Shown one piece after another: positions 17,683 through 25,939 of a stretch of 64,000 nt of DNA. Position numbers and translations under genes: made by a program. Source of the stretch: Acetobacterium sp. Its GTDB lineage: Bacteria > Bacillota > Clostridia > Eubacteriales > Eubacteriaceae. The stretch lies in the NCBI RefSeq assembly GCF_030652775.1, contig NZ_JAUSPS010000030.1:1-64000 (forward strand). Direction: 5' to 3'. The first letter of the stretch is position 1. The number at the start of each line of letters is the position of its first letter. The notes below the pieces were generated by a model that worked only from the letters and a program-made list of their open reading frames with translations, was not told where the DNA came from and did not search any database.

Positions 17683-18303
17683 TTAATCGTCAACTCTTGT
17701 TCCCTGAAATAACTCCATTGTTGTCGATGCATTCGCATTAATTCCCTCTCGTTTGAAGACCTTTTTTAACGTTAATAGGATAATCTTCCAATCCCCCACA
17801 AAACTGATTGCGTCTACATACTCGATATCAAGGTCGAATTTCGCTTCCCAGCTAATGGCATTCCGTCCATTTACCTGAGCCAAGCCGGACAACCCAGGCT
17901 TGACCTCATGTCGTCTTTTTTGTTTTTCATTGTAAAGGGGCAAGTATTGCACCAGTAATGGTCTCGGCCCAATAACAGCCATATCGCCTTTAACCACATT
18001 TACAAGTTCCGGCAGCTCATCCAGACTGGTGGATCTTAGAAAATTACCAAACTTGGTCAGTCGTTTATCATCTGGCAATAGTTCTCCTTTTTCATCCCGC
18101 TGATCGGTCATGGTTCTAAACTTATACAAGGTAAATATATTTTCATTCAAGCCCGGTCTTTGTTGTTTAAATAATACCGGACGACCCAATTTTTTTCTGA
18201 TCATCAAAACTAAAACAAAATATACTGGTGAGAGGACAATGATTGCTATCAACGATAAACAAAAATCCATCGGTCTCTTTATAAATCTTTTATACATCAT
18301 CAC
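17683..18303 (-). CDS. PglC-like initiating phosphoglycosyl transferase
   Basis: The 206-residue monotopic sugar-phosphate transferase begins with a basic stretch and one re-entrant hydrophobic helix (residues 12-34). FKQQRPGLNENIFTLYKFRTMT, STSLDELPELVNVVKGDMAVIGPRP and KPGLSGLAQVNGRN follow. These are the conserved blocks of the short PglC class, including the Asp-Glu catalytic pair. It puts a sugar-1-phosphate on undecaprenyl phosphate and so starts the glycan. It overlaps the upstream aminotransferase by 14 bases. GTG 18303 or one of the two following ATGs may be used. Confidence 0.88.
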   Translation of the reverse strand: MMMYKRFIKRPMDFCLSLIAIIVLSPVYFVLVLMIRKKLGRPVLFKQQRPGLNENIFTLYKFRTMTDQRDEKGELLPDDKRLTKFGNFLRSTSLDELPELVNVVKGDMAVIGPRPLLVQYLPLYNEKQKRRHEVKPGLSGLAQVNGRNAISWEAKFDLDIEYVDAISFVGDWKIILLTLKKVFKREGINANASTTMELFQGTRVDD

Positions 18304-19411
18304 TGAACAATCCTTTAATAATCTGACAGATTCGTTTCTGATCTGCGTCTGTCATCTTCGTATCAGAGGGCAAACAAACACCTGACTTAAACAGCTTTTC
18401 CGATACAGTTCCGCCAATATAATCACACCAATTAAAAAATGGTTGCTGATGCATCGGTTTCCAGATCGGTCGGGACTCAATGTTTTCTTCTTCCAGAGCA
18501 TCCATTATAACCAGCGGTTTTATTGAGCCATCTAAGGTTATACAGCTCAACCAATAATTTGGCTCATTCCAATGATTGACCGGCATAAACTGGATTCCTG
18601 ACAATTGACCTAATTCTCTTTTGTAAAACTCAAAGATACTTTTCTTCTTCGCAACTCTTTGATCCAGTATTTTTAACTGCCCTCGGCCAATACCAGCTGA
18701 AACATTGCTCATCCGGTAATTGAAACCTAACTCACTGTGCTGGTAGTGCCTGGCCGGATCTCTTGATTGGGTCGACCAGAATCGCACTTTTTCAATTTTG
18801 TCTTGATTGTCTGAAACCAACATACCACCACCAGAAGTGGTTATAATCTTATTTCCATTAAAACTAAAGACCCCATATTCTCCGAAAGTTCCCGTTTGTC
18901 TGCCTTTGTATAGGGTTCCCAGAGATTCAGCCGCATCCTCAATAACCACGACACCATGGCGATTGCAGATTTCCATGATTTTATCCAAATCAGCTGATAG
19001 TCCGTAAAGATGAACTACAATCACCGCTTTTGCATTGGGATATTTCTGAAAAGCTTCTTCCAAGGCAATCGGACACATGTTCCAGGTTTCTTCGTCACTA
19101 TCGATAAATACTGGAACCGCCTTTTCATAAATAATCGGATTTACGGTTGCTGAAAATGTGAGAGATGGACAAAAGACAATGTCGCCTTCCCCAACACCAA
19201 CCGCTCTCAATGCCAGATGAATCGCTGCTGTCCCGGTATTCACAGCCGCTGCATGTTTAACTCCAACTTTTGACGCAAATTCCTTTTCAAATTCATTAAC
19301 GTTCGGCCCCAGCGGTGCGATCCAATTGGTGGCAAATGCTTCTTTGATATATTCCATTTCAAATCCTTCATCACTCATGTGCGGTGATGCCAGATAGATT
19401 TTCTCTGCCAT
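18290..19411 (-). CDS. PglE-like UDP-4-keto-6-deoxy-GlcNAc C4-aminotransferase
   Basis: The 373-residue DegT-family PLP enzyme starts KIYLASPHMSDEGFEMEYIKEAF, typical of PglE. It has NTGTAAIHLAL, EDAAESLGT (Asp159) and FNGNKIITTSGGG with Lys188 as the PLP lysine. It supplies UDP-4-amino-4,6-dideoxy-GlcNAc to the PglD-like enzyme. No PglF-type 4,6-dehydratase is present in the window, so that activity must be encoded elsewhere if this pathway runs. The start has SD GGAGG. Confidence 0.87.
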   Translation of the reverse strand: MAEKIYLASPHMSDEGFEMEYIKEAFATNWIAPLGPNVNEFEKEFASKVGVKHAAAVNTGTAAIHLALRAVGVGEGDIVFCPSLTFSATVNPIIYEKAVPVFIDSDEETWNMCPIALEEAFQKYPNAKAVIVVHLYGLSADLDKIMEICNRHGVVVIEDAAESLGTLYKGRQTGTFGEYGVFSFNGNKIITTSGGGMLVSDNQDKIEKVRFWSTQSRDPARHYQHSELGFNYRMSNVSAGIGRGQLKILDQRVAKKKSIFEFYKRELGQLSGIQFMPVNHWNEPNYWLSCITLDGSIKPLVIMDALEEENIESRPIWKPMHQQPFFNWCDYIGGTVSEKLFKSGVCLPSDTKMTDADQKRICQIIKGLFSDDV

Positions 19412-19509
19412 TGTTGTCGTCCTCCTAAAACATCGCTAATTGGTGTGATACTATTTCTAAGATGCCATTATCTGATCCTCTTTTATAATTTTTCTATTCC
19501 TTAATGAAA

Positions 19510-20757
19510 TTATTCAATACTCAGATTCTTTATTTTTGCGGTGCTGTTTACGCTGTATAAGGGAATATTTTTAACATTATTATCTTCAAATGAAGATAAT
19601 CTCAGATCTTCAATATTTCCTATCAACAAACACAGGGATTCTGTTATATCGCTGGCATCAATTGTAACATTTGAAATTGCCGATTGCCTGACATTTTCAA
19701 TGCTAAAACCGCCATGGTCAATCTCATTTGATTTTGATCCGCTGATGCTCACCCCATCAATGTTTAGTTCAGATGCTTCGTTAATTTTAAACCCCAAGCT
19801 GCTCCCTTCAATAACCAAGCCAGATATTGTTATGTTTTTGGCGCCACTATTGATATGAACGCCGACAACGCTATCTTTGATGCGGCAGTCTTTAAACACC
19901 ATGTTTTCAGGCGGATTATTATACTGTGGATTTCCAGCAATTGCTATTCCTCCTCCAGACGCATTATTGAACTCAACATTTTTAAAATAAAAATTACTGT
20001 TGTCACCTCTCAGATATGCGGAATGCAACCATTTCGTTCCTCCTTCATTTGAATTCAGGACACTGTCAACCATACTAAAGCCATTGGTACCAGAAATCTG
20101 TATTGGCATCCCAGAATGGTTTATTTTTAAATTACTTACTTTGATATCCTTATTTTTCAGATTACCAGCTTGGGATATTTTCAAGCCAACATAGACATTA
20201 TCCATCAAAACATCATTAATTTTTATTGTCTCGACACCTTGAAAGTATATTCCCTGAACATTGCTGACCATACTATTTTCATAATAATCAACACCTGCAA
20301 TTGTATTCTCTGATTTTAACGTCAGCCCTTCAATTGAAACATTTGAAATGGTGTCATCGGGATTTGACCAAAGTATATTTCTGATTGTGTCTTCTTCAGG
20401 AGCCATAAATAATATTGCTCCATAGCCGCTGATATGCGTATCTTTATTTATTATTAATTGTTTCGTGATAAGATACGGCTCATCCGATTCTGGGATCACT
20501 AACAGTGCGTTTTCTTTACTTGAGTCATCAATTGCATTTTGTAAGGCCGTTGTGTCATCAGATAATCCGTCTCCTTTTGCTCCGTAATCTTTTGCATTTA
20601 TTTTTCTATCAGTTGGTACTAGAACGTCTTTTATTTGATTTGGATTTGTAGAAAGCTTTTCTGTTGAGTCCAATTTTCCGGGACTTATAAAGTTAAAAGC
20701 AAAAACACTTACACTGATCACTGCCAATATTAACACTGATATCATTAGCTTACCCAT
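19510..20757 (-). CDS. Secreted right-handed beta-helix protein (pectate-lyase-3-like)
   Basis: The 415-residue protein has an N-terminal hydrophobic export segment (residues 4-25). From about residue 53 it has the opening NAKDYGAKGDGLSDDTTALQNAIDDS, the signature of the Pectate_lyase_3 family (PF12708). The rest is a parallel beta-helix rich in short repeats (VSIEGLTLKS, IKINDVLMDNVYVGLKISQAG, ITISGLVIEGSSLGFKINEAS). Such proteins bind or cleave polysaccharides. As first gene of the locus it may trim or process the exported polymer; no catalytic residues can be assigned. SD GAAGG precedes the ATG. Confidence 0.8.
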   Translation of the reverse strand: MGKLMISVLILAVISVSVFAFNFISPGKLDSTEKLSTNPNQIKDVLVPTDRKINAKDYGAKGDGLSDDTTALQNAIDDSSKENALLVIPESDEPYLITKQLIINKDTHISGYGAILFMAPEEDTIRNILWSNPDDTISNVSIEGLTLKSENTIAGVDYYENSMVSNVQGIYFQGVETIKINDVLMDNVYVGLKISQAGNLKNKDIKVSNLKINHSGMPIQISGTNGFSMVDSVLNSNEGGTKWLHSAYLRGDNSNFYFKNVEFNNASGGGIAIAGNPQYNNPPENMVFKDCRIKDSVVGVHINSGAKNITISGLVIEGSSLGFKINEASELNIDGVSISGSKSNEIDHGGFSIENVRQSAISNVTIDASDITESLCLLIGNIEDLRLSSFEDNNVKNIPLYSVNSTAKIKNLSIE

Positions 20758-20851
20758 ACTTAAACCTTCCTTCCGACATTTACCAAAACTTTGCGGCTAT
20801 CTAGATAGGATTATAGTAGTTCTAAAATCATCTGTTTGATCCTCGTCTTAA

Positions 20852-20868
20852 ATTAGAACTATTCTAAT
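20852..20868. promoter_or_regulatory. Perfect 7-bp inverted repeat (putative operator)
   Basis: ATTAGAA-cta-TTCTAAT lies about 95-110 bases upstream of the first gene of the polysaccharide locus. A related half-site (TTCTAAAAT) lies at 20819-20827, close to a minus-strand TATAAT. The symmetry suggests a dimeric repressor site; no regulator is identified. Confidence 0.4.
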
Positions 20869-20993
20869 TATAATAGTATTTATTTCGCAAAAACACAAGC
20901 GCTAGTTTTATTTTTATTGGTGAGTAGCTTGTTTTGATCTTTAATCAAAATGACTACCGCAATCAATTAAGAGATACATACCCAAAATTCCCA

Positions 20994-21051
20994 CAAAAAC
21001 GCAGAGACGGACTTTAGGCTACTTCTCTGCCCATAAAATTTGTGGCACTCG
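20994..21051 (-). other. Compound hairpin, possible leader RNA or terminator
   Basis: On the minus strand an outer stem CCACAAA/TTTGTGG encloses an inner stem GCAGAGA/TCTCTGC with a 16-base apical loop (AGTAGCCTAAAGTCCG). The stretch GTTTTTGTGG after the inner stem could act as a U-run for termination. It fits no riboswitch class that I recognise. Confidence 0.45.
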
Positions 21052-21133
21052 TTTCAATTATCTTATCCTTTTATCATATCATATCGTCAAATCGAAATCA
21101 GTCAGGTTATTTCTTAAAAATAAATTATCCCTC

Positions 21134-21163
21134 TTGTTTTTAACTGGAACCATTGGGTATAAT
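21134..21163 (+). promoter_or_regulatory. Promoter of the small NTP hydrolase gene
   Basis: TTGTTT (21134-21139), an 18-base spacer and a perfect TATAAT (21158-21163). The SD GAGGTG (21170-21175) follows at once, so the transcript leader would be very short. Confidence 0.55.
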
Positions 21164-21182
21164 ATGCTTGAGGTGATAGATT

Positions 21183-21503
21183 ATGAAAGTTGAGTACAAC
21201 AAAATTGTCCGGGATAAAATTCCCGAAATCATTAAAGACAGCGGACGTACCTGTGAGTACAAAATCTTAGGTGAATCAGAAGTTCGAGATGCATTAAAAG
21301 ACAAGCTTCTTGAAAAGGCTCAAATATTTTTGAAAAGACCCTCGGAAGATGAACTTTCGGATATCTACGAATTGTTAGATGCAATTGTGGAAACCTTTGA
21401 GTATGAGCCACTTCATATTGATTATTTAAAAATTCAGAATAAAGAAAATAAAGGTACCTATTCTGAAAAGGTTTTTCTGATCTCGGTGGATGACGGCCAA
21501 TAG
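21183..21503 (+). CDS. MazG-like house-cleaning NTP pyrophosphohydrolase family (COG4997-like)
   Basis: The 106-residue protein opens with EYNKIVRDKIPEIIKDSG, the diagnostic N-terminus of the small phosphoribosyl-ATP pyrophosphohydrolase-like/house-cleaning family. Helical residues follow, with DELSDIYELLDAI supplying an ExxD metal-binding half-motif. The first half-motif, usually ExxE, reads LEKAQIF here, so one expected acidic ligand appears to be Gln. Activity is therefore uncertain. It is a monocistronic plus-strand gene with its own promoter and a bidirectional terminator after it. Confidence 0.75.
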   Translation: MKVEYNKIVRDKIPEIIKDSGRTCEYKILGESEVRDALKDKLLEKAQIFLKRPSEDELSDIYELLDAIVETFEYEPLHIDYLKIQNKENKGTYSEKVFLISVDDGQ

Positions 21504-21521
21504 TATTTTCACAAAAAAAAG

Positions 21522-21558
21522 ACAGGACTGTTGTCAGATTTTCTGACTTCAATCCTGT
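21522..21558. terminator. Bidirectional intrinsic terminator
   Basis: ACAGGA ... TCCTGT with an inner GTCAG/CTGAC stem, flanked by an A-run on the left and T6 on the right. It separates the convergent hydrolase gene (plus) and yraN-like gene (minus). Confidence 0.8.
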
Positions 21559-21583
21559 TTTTTCTGGTTGAATGAAATTTTGA

Positions 21584-21949
21584 TTAAAACGAAAACGCAT
21601 TTTCGAAATGGTTGATCACTTGCTCTCCGTCGGAACAATAATATATTTCGATAACATCAAAACGAACACTAACATCATCTAGCAGGTTTTCTTTTAAATA
21701 CCAGAGTGCTGTTTTGGCAATTCGTTTTTGTTTTGTCCGGTTCACTGCTTCCCGCGGATATCCGTAGTCCAGATTCTTTCGATACTTCACTTCGATGAAA
21801 ACCAGGGTGTCACCATCTTGAGTAATGAGATCAATTTCACCAGAAGGTTTTTTATAATTCCGATCACGAATCTGATGATCGGCATTTTTTAAAAATGCTA
21901 CCGCCAATGCTTCTCCGGCATTCCCTTTTTTTACATTATGCGTTTTCAT
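21584..21949 (-). CDS. YraN/UPF0102 family nuclease-like protein
   Basis: The 121-residue protein has the restriction-endonuclease-like core: GNAGEALAVAFLKN, RNYKKPSGEIDLITQDGDTLVFIEVKYRKN, which carries the E..D..ExK pattern of the PD-(D/E)xK fold. UPF0102 members sit next to rnhB in many Bacillota, as here, and are of uncertain physiological role. Its start codon shares one base with the stop of rnhB, so the two are co-translated. Confidence 0.88.
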   Translation of the reverse strand: MKTHNVKKGNAGEALAVAFLKNADHQIRDRNYKKPSGEIDLITQDGDTLVFIEVKYRKNLDYGYPREAVNRTKQKRIAKTALWYLKENLLDDVSVRFDVIEIYYCSDGEQVINHFENAFSF

Positions 21950-22725
21950 TATAAGCCTAAATTCTTAATGAAACTACGGCGGTGTATCGGCGTTGGTCCA
22001 TAGTTGTGAAGGGCTTTGATATGTTCGGCAGTACCGTAACCCATATTGTGATCGAAACCATACTCCGGATACTCCTCGTGATAAATCTGCATTAAATTAT
22101 CCCGATAAACCTTGGCAACAATACTTGCCGCCGCAATGGCGTAACTGGTGGCATCGCCATGAATAATCGCTTTTTGGGGGATTTCAGAATTAATATGCAG
22201 AGCATCGATCAGCAACAACTCGGGTTTAACTGATAGCGTGGCTAAGGAATCCGTCATGGCTTTTTTGGTGGCATTGAGAATATTCAAATCGTCAATCACA
22301 TCATTCTCGACCTGGCCGATAGCATAATCCAAAGCGTCTTCAAGCAACTGTTCGCATAAACTTTCGCGGATTTTTTTGGATACCTTTTTTGAATCATTGA
22401 CATATAAGCGGTTGGATTCCGGTTTTAAAATAATGACACAGGTGACCACTGGTCCAGCCAACGGCCCCCGGCCAACCTCATCAATGCCGCCGATTCTTTG
22501 GATACCTTTATGATAATATGCCGCTTCAATTGATTTCATTTTGATGATTCGATCGACTTCTTTATCTCTGGCGGCAACTTTCTTCTCCAAAGCTTCGCCA
22601 ATTTTTTTAACAGCTGCCCGGGGATCGTCTCTTAGCACCGGGATCAGATCAGGATATGATTCTATTTGCTTTTTCGAAATATATTCTTTGATGCCGGTGA
22701 CGGTCATATCTGCAAATAAAATCAT
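21949..22725 (-). CDS. rnhB: Ribonuclease HII
   Basis: The 258-residue enzyme cleaves the RNA strand of RNA-DNA hybrids and removes misincorporated ribonucleotides. The catalytic motif GIDEVGRGPLAGPVVTC supplies the DEG-type metal site (Asp-Glu), and LLIDALHI plus ASIVAKVYRDNLM complete the active site. An N-terminal extension of about 70 residues matches the long Bacillus-type RNase HII. SD GGAGG suggests the second of two adjacent ATGs (22725) as start. It lies in the ylqF-rnhB-yraN group. Confidence 0.93.
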   Translation of the reverse strand: MILFADMTVTGIKEYISKKQIESYPDLIPVLRDDPRAAVKKIGEALEKKVAARDKEVDRIIKMKSIEAAYYHKGIQRIGGIDEVGRGPLAGPVVTCVIILKPESNRLYVNDSKKVSKKIRESLCEQLLEDALDYAIGQVENDVIDDLNILNATKKAMTDSLATLSVKPELLLIDALHINSEIPQKAIIHGDATSYAIAAASIVAKVYRDNLMQIYHEEYPEYGFDHNMGYGTAEHIKALHNYGPTPIHRRSFIKNLGL

Positions 22726-22749
22726 CATTACCTCCTATAAAAAGCACTG

Positions 22750-23589
22750 CTATTCCGGTCGTTCCAACGTAATGCGGCCAATCCGACCATTTTTAAAATC
22801 ATTGAGAATCAACACACTGGTTCGGGCATAGTCATATTCGCCGCCTTTAATAAGTAATCCCCGGCTTTTAGCGATGGCATCAAAGATCTCGGGAAGATTT
22901 TTTCCCGCAACCTCGATTTTATAAATCGCTTCCAATTCATCGGGATAATACATCAACAGGTATTTAAGCAAATCTGCCGCAATATTTTCTTTTTCATAAA
23001 TGGTATCTTTGATGGAGCCTAACCAGGCTAAATGGAGCCCGACCAGTGGGTCTTCAAATTTTGGCCATAATATTCCTGGGGTATCCAGCAGCATCAGATG
23101 ATCTGGGGTGCTAAGCCATTGCTGGCCCTTTGTGACCCCTGGCTTATTGCCAATCTGGGTTTTCCTTTTGCCAATCAGGCTATTGATAACCGTTGATTTC
23201 CCCACATTGGGAATTCCGCAAACCAGGCATTTTACCTGCGCTTTTTCTTTAATATTCAACTCATGAATGGTTCTGACCAGGTCGGTTTTCATTCGTCGGT
23301 CAAAGGCGTCAAATAGCACGATTTTCTCAATATCGGTATTTTTCTTAAACCAGTCCATCCATTCAAGACTCACTTCTGGATCGGCTAAATCCGACTTATT
23401 CAGCAGCAAGATGTGCTGCTTGTTCCAGGTGTACTGGTTAATCTCGGGATTCTTACTTGATAACGGCAGCCTGGCATCGACCACCTCGACCACCACATTG
23501 ATGAGCTTGAGCTTTTCTTTTATTTCACGGTTGGCTTTGGCCATATGACCCGGATACCATTGGATGTATTCAATTTTTTCTGCTGACAT
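22750..23589 (-). CDS. rbgA: Ribosome biogenesis GTPase RbgA/YlqF
   Basis: The 279-residue circularly permuted GTPase has the G4 motif NKSDLAD upstream of the G1 P-loop GIPNVGKSTVIN, followed by DTPGILWP (G3). The N-terminus IQWYPGHMAKANREIKEKLKLINVVVEVVDAR is the RbgA signature. It helps late 50S subunit assembly. The longest frame starts at a TTG inside lepB; ATG 23589, 3 bases after the lepB stop, gives the usual length. Confidence 0.93.
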   Translation of the reverse strand: MSAEKIEYIQWYPGHMAKANREIKEKLKLINVVVEVVDARLPLSSKNPEINQYTWNKQHILLLNKSDLADPEVSLEWMDWFKKNTDIEKIVLFDAFDRRMKTDLVRTIHELNIKEKAQVKCLVCGIPNVGKSTVINSLIGKRKTQIGNKPGVTKGQQWLSTPDHLMLLDTPGILWPKFEDPLVGLHLAWLGSIKDTIYEKENIAADLLKYLLMYYPDELEAIYKIEVAGKNLPEIFDAIAKSRGLLIKGGEYDYARTSVLILNDFKNGRIGRITLERPE

Positions 23590-23591
23590 TT

Positions 23592-24119
23592 TTATACCAG
23601 GCCAATTTCCGAAAGGGGCCAAATTCTGAAGATGACTTTCCCGTCAATCGCATCCCTTTCCACAAATCCCAGACTCGAATAACGGCTGTCCGAACTATTA
23701 GCCCGATTATCGCCCATGACAAAATAAGTGCCGGATGGAACGGTGACTTTTGAAAAATCTTCGTAAGTATCCGTGTTGATATAATCTTCAGATAAAGGCT
23801 CGCCGTTCCGGTAAACAACCATATCCTTTATTTCAATGGTATCTCCGCCTTTTCCAATCACCCGTTTAACATACTCGACGCTGTCACTATAACTAAGGAT
23901 CACAATATCGCCATAGTCCGGCTCGCCAATGGTGTAGCCGATTTTATTGACAATCAGCCGATCACCCTCGACCAGGGTGGGAAACATCGAGCTTCCCTGA
24001 ACCATGACAAAGTCGAATAGAAACATTTTTATGATAAAAGCAAGAACAATGGCAATCACTGCGGATTGTATCCATTCTTTAAGTTCCAAATTACCTTTAG
24101 ATTCCTGATCTTCTTTCAT
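23592..24119 (-). CDS. lepB: Signal peptidase I
   Basis: The 175-residue type I signal peptidase is of the Gram-positive short form. One N-terminal transmembrane helix (about residues 16-38) is followed by the catalytic serine in QGSSMFPT (Ser44) and the general base lysine in EYVKRVIGKGGD (Lys85). The C-terminal box is VMGDNRANSSDSRYSSLGFV. It removes signal peptides on the outer membrane face. It lies between rplS and rbgA, the order common in Bacillota. Confidence 0.93.
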   Translation of the reverse strand: MKEDQESKGNLELKEWIQSAVIAIVLAFIIKMFLFDFVMVQGSSMFPTLVEGDRLIVNKIGYTIGEPDYGDIVILSYSDSVEYVKRVIGKGGDTIEIKDMVVYRNGEPLSEDYINTDTYEDFSKVTVPSGTYFVMGDNRANSSDSRYSSLGFVERDAIDGKVIFRIWPLSEIGLV

Positions 24120-24174
24120 TTCTTCACTTCCTCGCTAGCAACTAATTATTTTTATAACGCCAGTTAACCAAAAA

Positions 24175-24192
24175 AGAGGCTTGACAGCCTCT
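24175..24192 (-). terminator. Intrinsic terminator after rplS
   Basis: Minus-strand stem AGAGGCT-GTCA-AGCCTCT followed by T6, starting just past the rplS stop codon. Confidence 0.8.
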
Positions 24193-24195
24193 GAA

Positions 24196-24540
24196 TTACG
24201 CTCTTTTTTCTTTGACTTTTGCTGCTTTACCAACTCGATCACGAAGATAGTTAAGTTTAGCTCGACGCACTTTACCTCGACGCACTACATCAACTTTTTC
24301 AATTTTAGGTGAGTGGATCAGGAAGGTTCGTTCAACTCCAAAACCAGAAGAGATTTTACGCACGGTGAACGTTTCGCCAACACCGCCGTTTTGTCTTTTA
24401 AGCACAATGCCTTCAAAAATCTGAATTCTTTCTTTTTTACCTTCGATTACTTTAACATGAACTTTAACAGTATCACCAACGCTAAACTTTGGTGGCTCTG
24501 CTTTCATATTTTCTAATTGAATCTTTTTGATAATGTCCAT
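24196..24540 (-). CDS. rplS: 50S ribosomal protein L19
   Basis: The 114-residue L19 protein sits at the 30S-50S interface. Conserved segments are [52 protein letters not shown] and [19 protein letters not shown]. The longer frame (start 24579) was rejected because AAGGAG lies 7 bases before ATG 24540, and that start gives normal length. It has its own promoter and an L19-type leader, and is followed directly by a terminator. Confidence 0.95.
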   Translation of the reverse strand: MDIIKKIQLENMKAEPPKFSVGDTVKVHVKVIEGKKERIQIFEGIVLKRQNGGVGETFTVRKISSGFGVERTFLIHSPKIEKVDVVRRGKVRRAKLNYLRDRVGKAAKVKEKRA

Positions 24541-24612
24541 TATTTTCTCCTTAATATTCGATTTCCGACGTTCATGCATCTCGTACAGAGGACCGTCTCT
24601 CTTAATAACATA
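24541..24612 (-). ncRNA. L19 leader (autoregulatory 5' UTR)
   Basis: The short structured leader between promoter and rplS reads, on the minus strand, TTAAGAGAGACGGTCCTCT (a hairpin), then ATGCATGAACGTCGGAAA. This matches the conserved segments I recall for the Bacillota L19_leader element, which is thought to bind L19 for feedback control. Confidence 0.65.
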
Positions 24613-24619
24613 CTGACAT

Positions 24620-24648
24620 ATTATACACTTTGTTTATTCTTTATGCAA
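24620..24648 (-). promoter_or_regulatory. Promoter of rplS
   Basis: TTGCAT (24643-24648), 17-base spacer, perfect TATAAT (24620-24625), reading into the L19 leader. Confidence 0.8.
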
Positions 24649-24663
24649 GTTTTTTTTATATTA

Positions 24664-25359
24664 TTATGTTTTTTGTGTTTTTTTGTATTTTTCAAATAAA
24701 TCCGGCCGTTTCAAGCGCGTCCGTGTTTCTGCCTGGTTTAAACGCCATTTATTTATCTCGGCATGATTACCGGATAAGAGGACTTCTGGTACTTCTTCAC
24801 CTTCGAATTCCCGGGGTTTGGTATAGTGAGGATACTCCAGTAGATGACTTTCAAAAGATTCTTCCGCCAAACTGTCACAGTTTCCCAGAAAGCCGGGAAT
24901 ATGTCGGGCAATGGCATCAGCCAGCGTCAGGGCCGGTAATTCCCCACCGGTCAAAACATAGTCACCCACTGAAAATTCCAGATCGACATACCCGTCAATA
25001 ACCCGTTGATCGATGCCTTCATAATGGCCGCAGATAAAAATGATGCCCGAGTACTCCGAAAGCTTCAGCCCATCTTTTTGTTCAAATGGTTTGCCCCCCG
25101 GAGTTAAATAAATGACCGGATAATTGCTAAAATCGGGAATGCTTTTTAAAGCCGCAACAATTGGCGGAGCCGCCATCACCATTCCGGCACCGCCCCCGTA
25201 AGGAGTATCGTCGACCTTATGATGCTTATTGTCGGAGAAATCCCGAATATTGATCACAGTATAGTCAATCAGACCAGCTTTAACCCCGCGACCGATCATC
25301 CCGCTTTGAAAATAAGTTTCAAATATTTCCGGGAATAAGGTTAAAAAATAATACCTCAT
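24664..25359 (-). CDS. trmD: tRNA (guanine37-N1)-methyltransferase
   Basis: The 231-residue SPOUT-class enzyme methylates N1 of G37 next to the anticodon. Visible blocks are YYFLTLFPEIFETY, the knot segment VIYLTPGGKPFEQK, FICGHYEGIDQRVIDGYVDLEFSVGDYVLTGGELPAL, and the C-terminal YTKPREFEGEEVPEVLLSGNHAEI. The first codons overlap the end of rimM by 4 bases (ATGA). Confidence 0.95.
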   Translation of the reverse strand: MRYYFLTLFPEIFETYFQSGMIGRGVKAGLIDYTVINIRDFSDNKHHKVDDTPYGGGAGMVMAAPPIVAALKSIPDFSNYPVIYLTPGGKPFEQKDGLKLSEYSGIIFICGHYEGIDQRVIDGYVDLEFSVGDYVLTGGELPALTLADAIARHIPGFLGNCDSLAEESFESHLLEYPHYTKPREFEGEEVPEVLLSGNHAEINKWRLNQAETRTRLKRPDLFEKYKKTQKT

Positions 25360-25871
25360 AGATCCAATATTTCCTGCGGGATGCTGGCATCAATCCGGCC
25401 GGCGCTAACATTGATTTCATTGAAATAGATCTTTTGCGCCGGAACGCAGTAGACTTTCTTACCGGCGGTGATGGTATAAACATCCACCCCTCCGGCTTGC
25501 ATCACATCGGTAATTTTCCCTAACAGCTGGCCGTCATTATAAACCGGCAAGCCCAGCAAATCTTCGATAAAAAATTCATCTTCCGCCAAAGAAACCGCCA
25601 GTTCTTTAGGGATACCGACCTCTCTGCCAGTCAATGCCTCGGCATCGTTGCGGTTGGCGATGCCTTCGAGAAACAGTAGTACGTTATTTTTGTGGAGGCG
25701 GCAATTGGTAATCTTGTAGTCTGTTTCAGTTTTGCCATGGATCAGGGTGATCGCATCGAGATCATAAAAACGCCCCGGATCGTCGGTAAGGGGCAGTACT
25801 TTTATTTCGCCCTTGATTCCATGAACACCAAGAATACGGCCAATGATGATTAAACGATTATTATTTTCCAT
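25356..25871 (-). CDS. rimM: 16S rRNA processing protein RimM
   Basis: The 171-residue ribosome maturation factor binds S19 during 30S head assembly. The N-terminal barrel contains IIGRILGVHGIKGEIKVLPLTDDPGRF, and the C-terminal PRC-barrel has EFFIEDLLGLPVYNDGQLLGKITDV. SD AGGAG precedes the ATG. A terminator-like hairpin (25915-25932) upstream probably lowers its expression relative to rpsP-khpA. Confidence 0.93.
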   Translation of the reverse strand: MENNNRLIIIGRILGVHGIKGEIKVLPLTDDPGRFYDLDAITLIHGKTETDYKITNCRLHKNNVLLFLEGIANRNDAEALTGREVGIPKELAVSLAEDEFFIEDLLGLPVYNDGQLLGKITDVMQAGGVDVYTITAGKKVYCVPAQKIYFNEINVSAGRIDASIPQEILDL

Positions 25872-25914
25872 TATTATCTCCTGTATTTATGCCCTGAAAA
25901 GACACGAAAAAAAA

Positions 25915-25932
25915 GAGCTGTATACACAGCCC
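25915..25932 (-). terminator. Internal terminator/attenuator between khpA and rimM
   Basis: Minus-strand stem GGGCTGT-GTAT-ACAGCTC followed by T8. It lies inside a gene cluster otherwise read as one transcript, so it probably allows partial read-through. Confidence 0.75.
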
Positions 25933-25939
25933 AATGCCT

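Larger units (their letters stand above)
20758..21182. other. Intergenic region upstream of the polysaccharide locus
   Basis: No protein gene is visible in this 425-base stretch. It contains a minus-strand TATAAT at about 20811-20816 with a weak -35, a perfect inverted repeat ATTAGAA-cta-TTCTAAT (20852-20868), a hairpin on the minus strand GTAG..TTTTGAT/ATCAAAA..CTAC (about 20925-20960), and a compound hairpin (20994-21051). The plus-strand promoter of the small hydrolase gene is at its right end. Confidence 0.6.
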
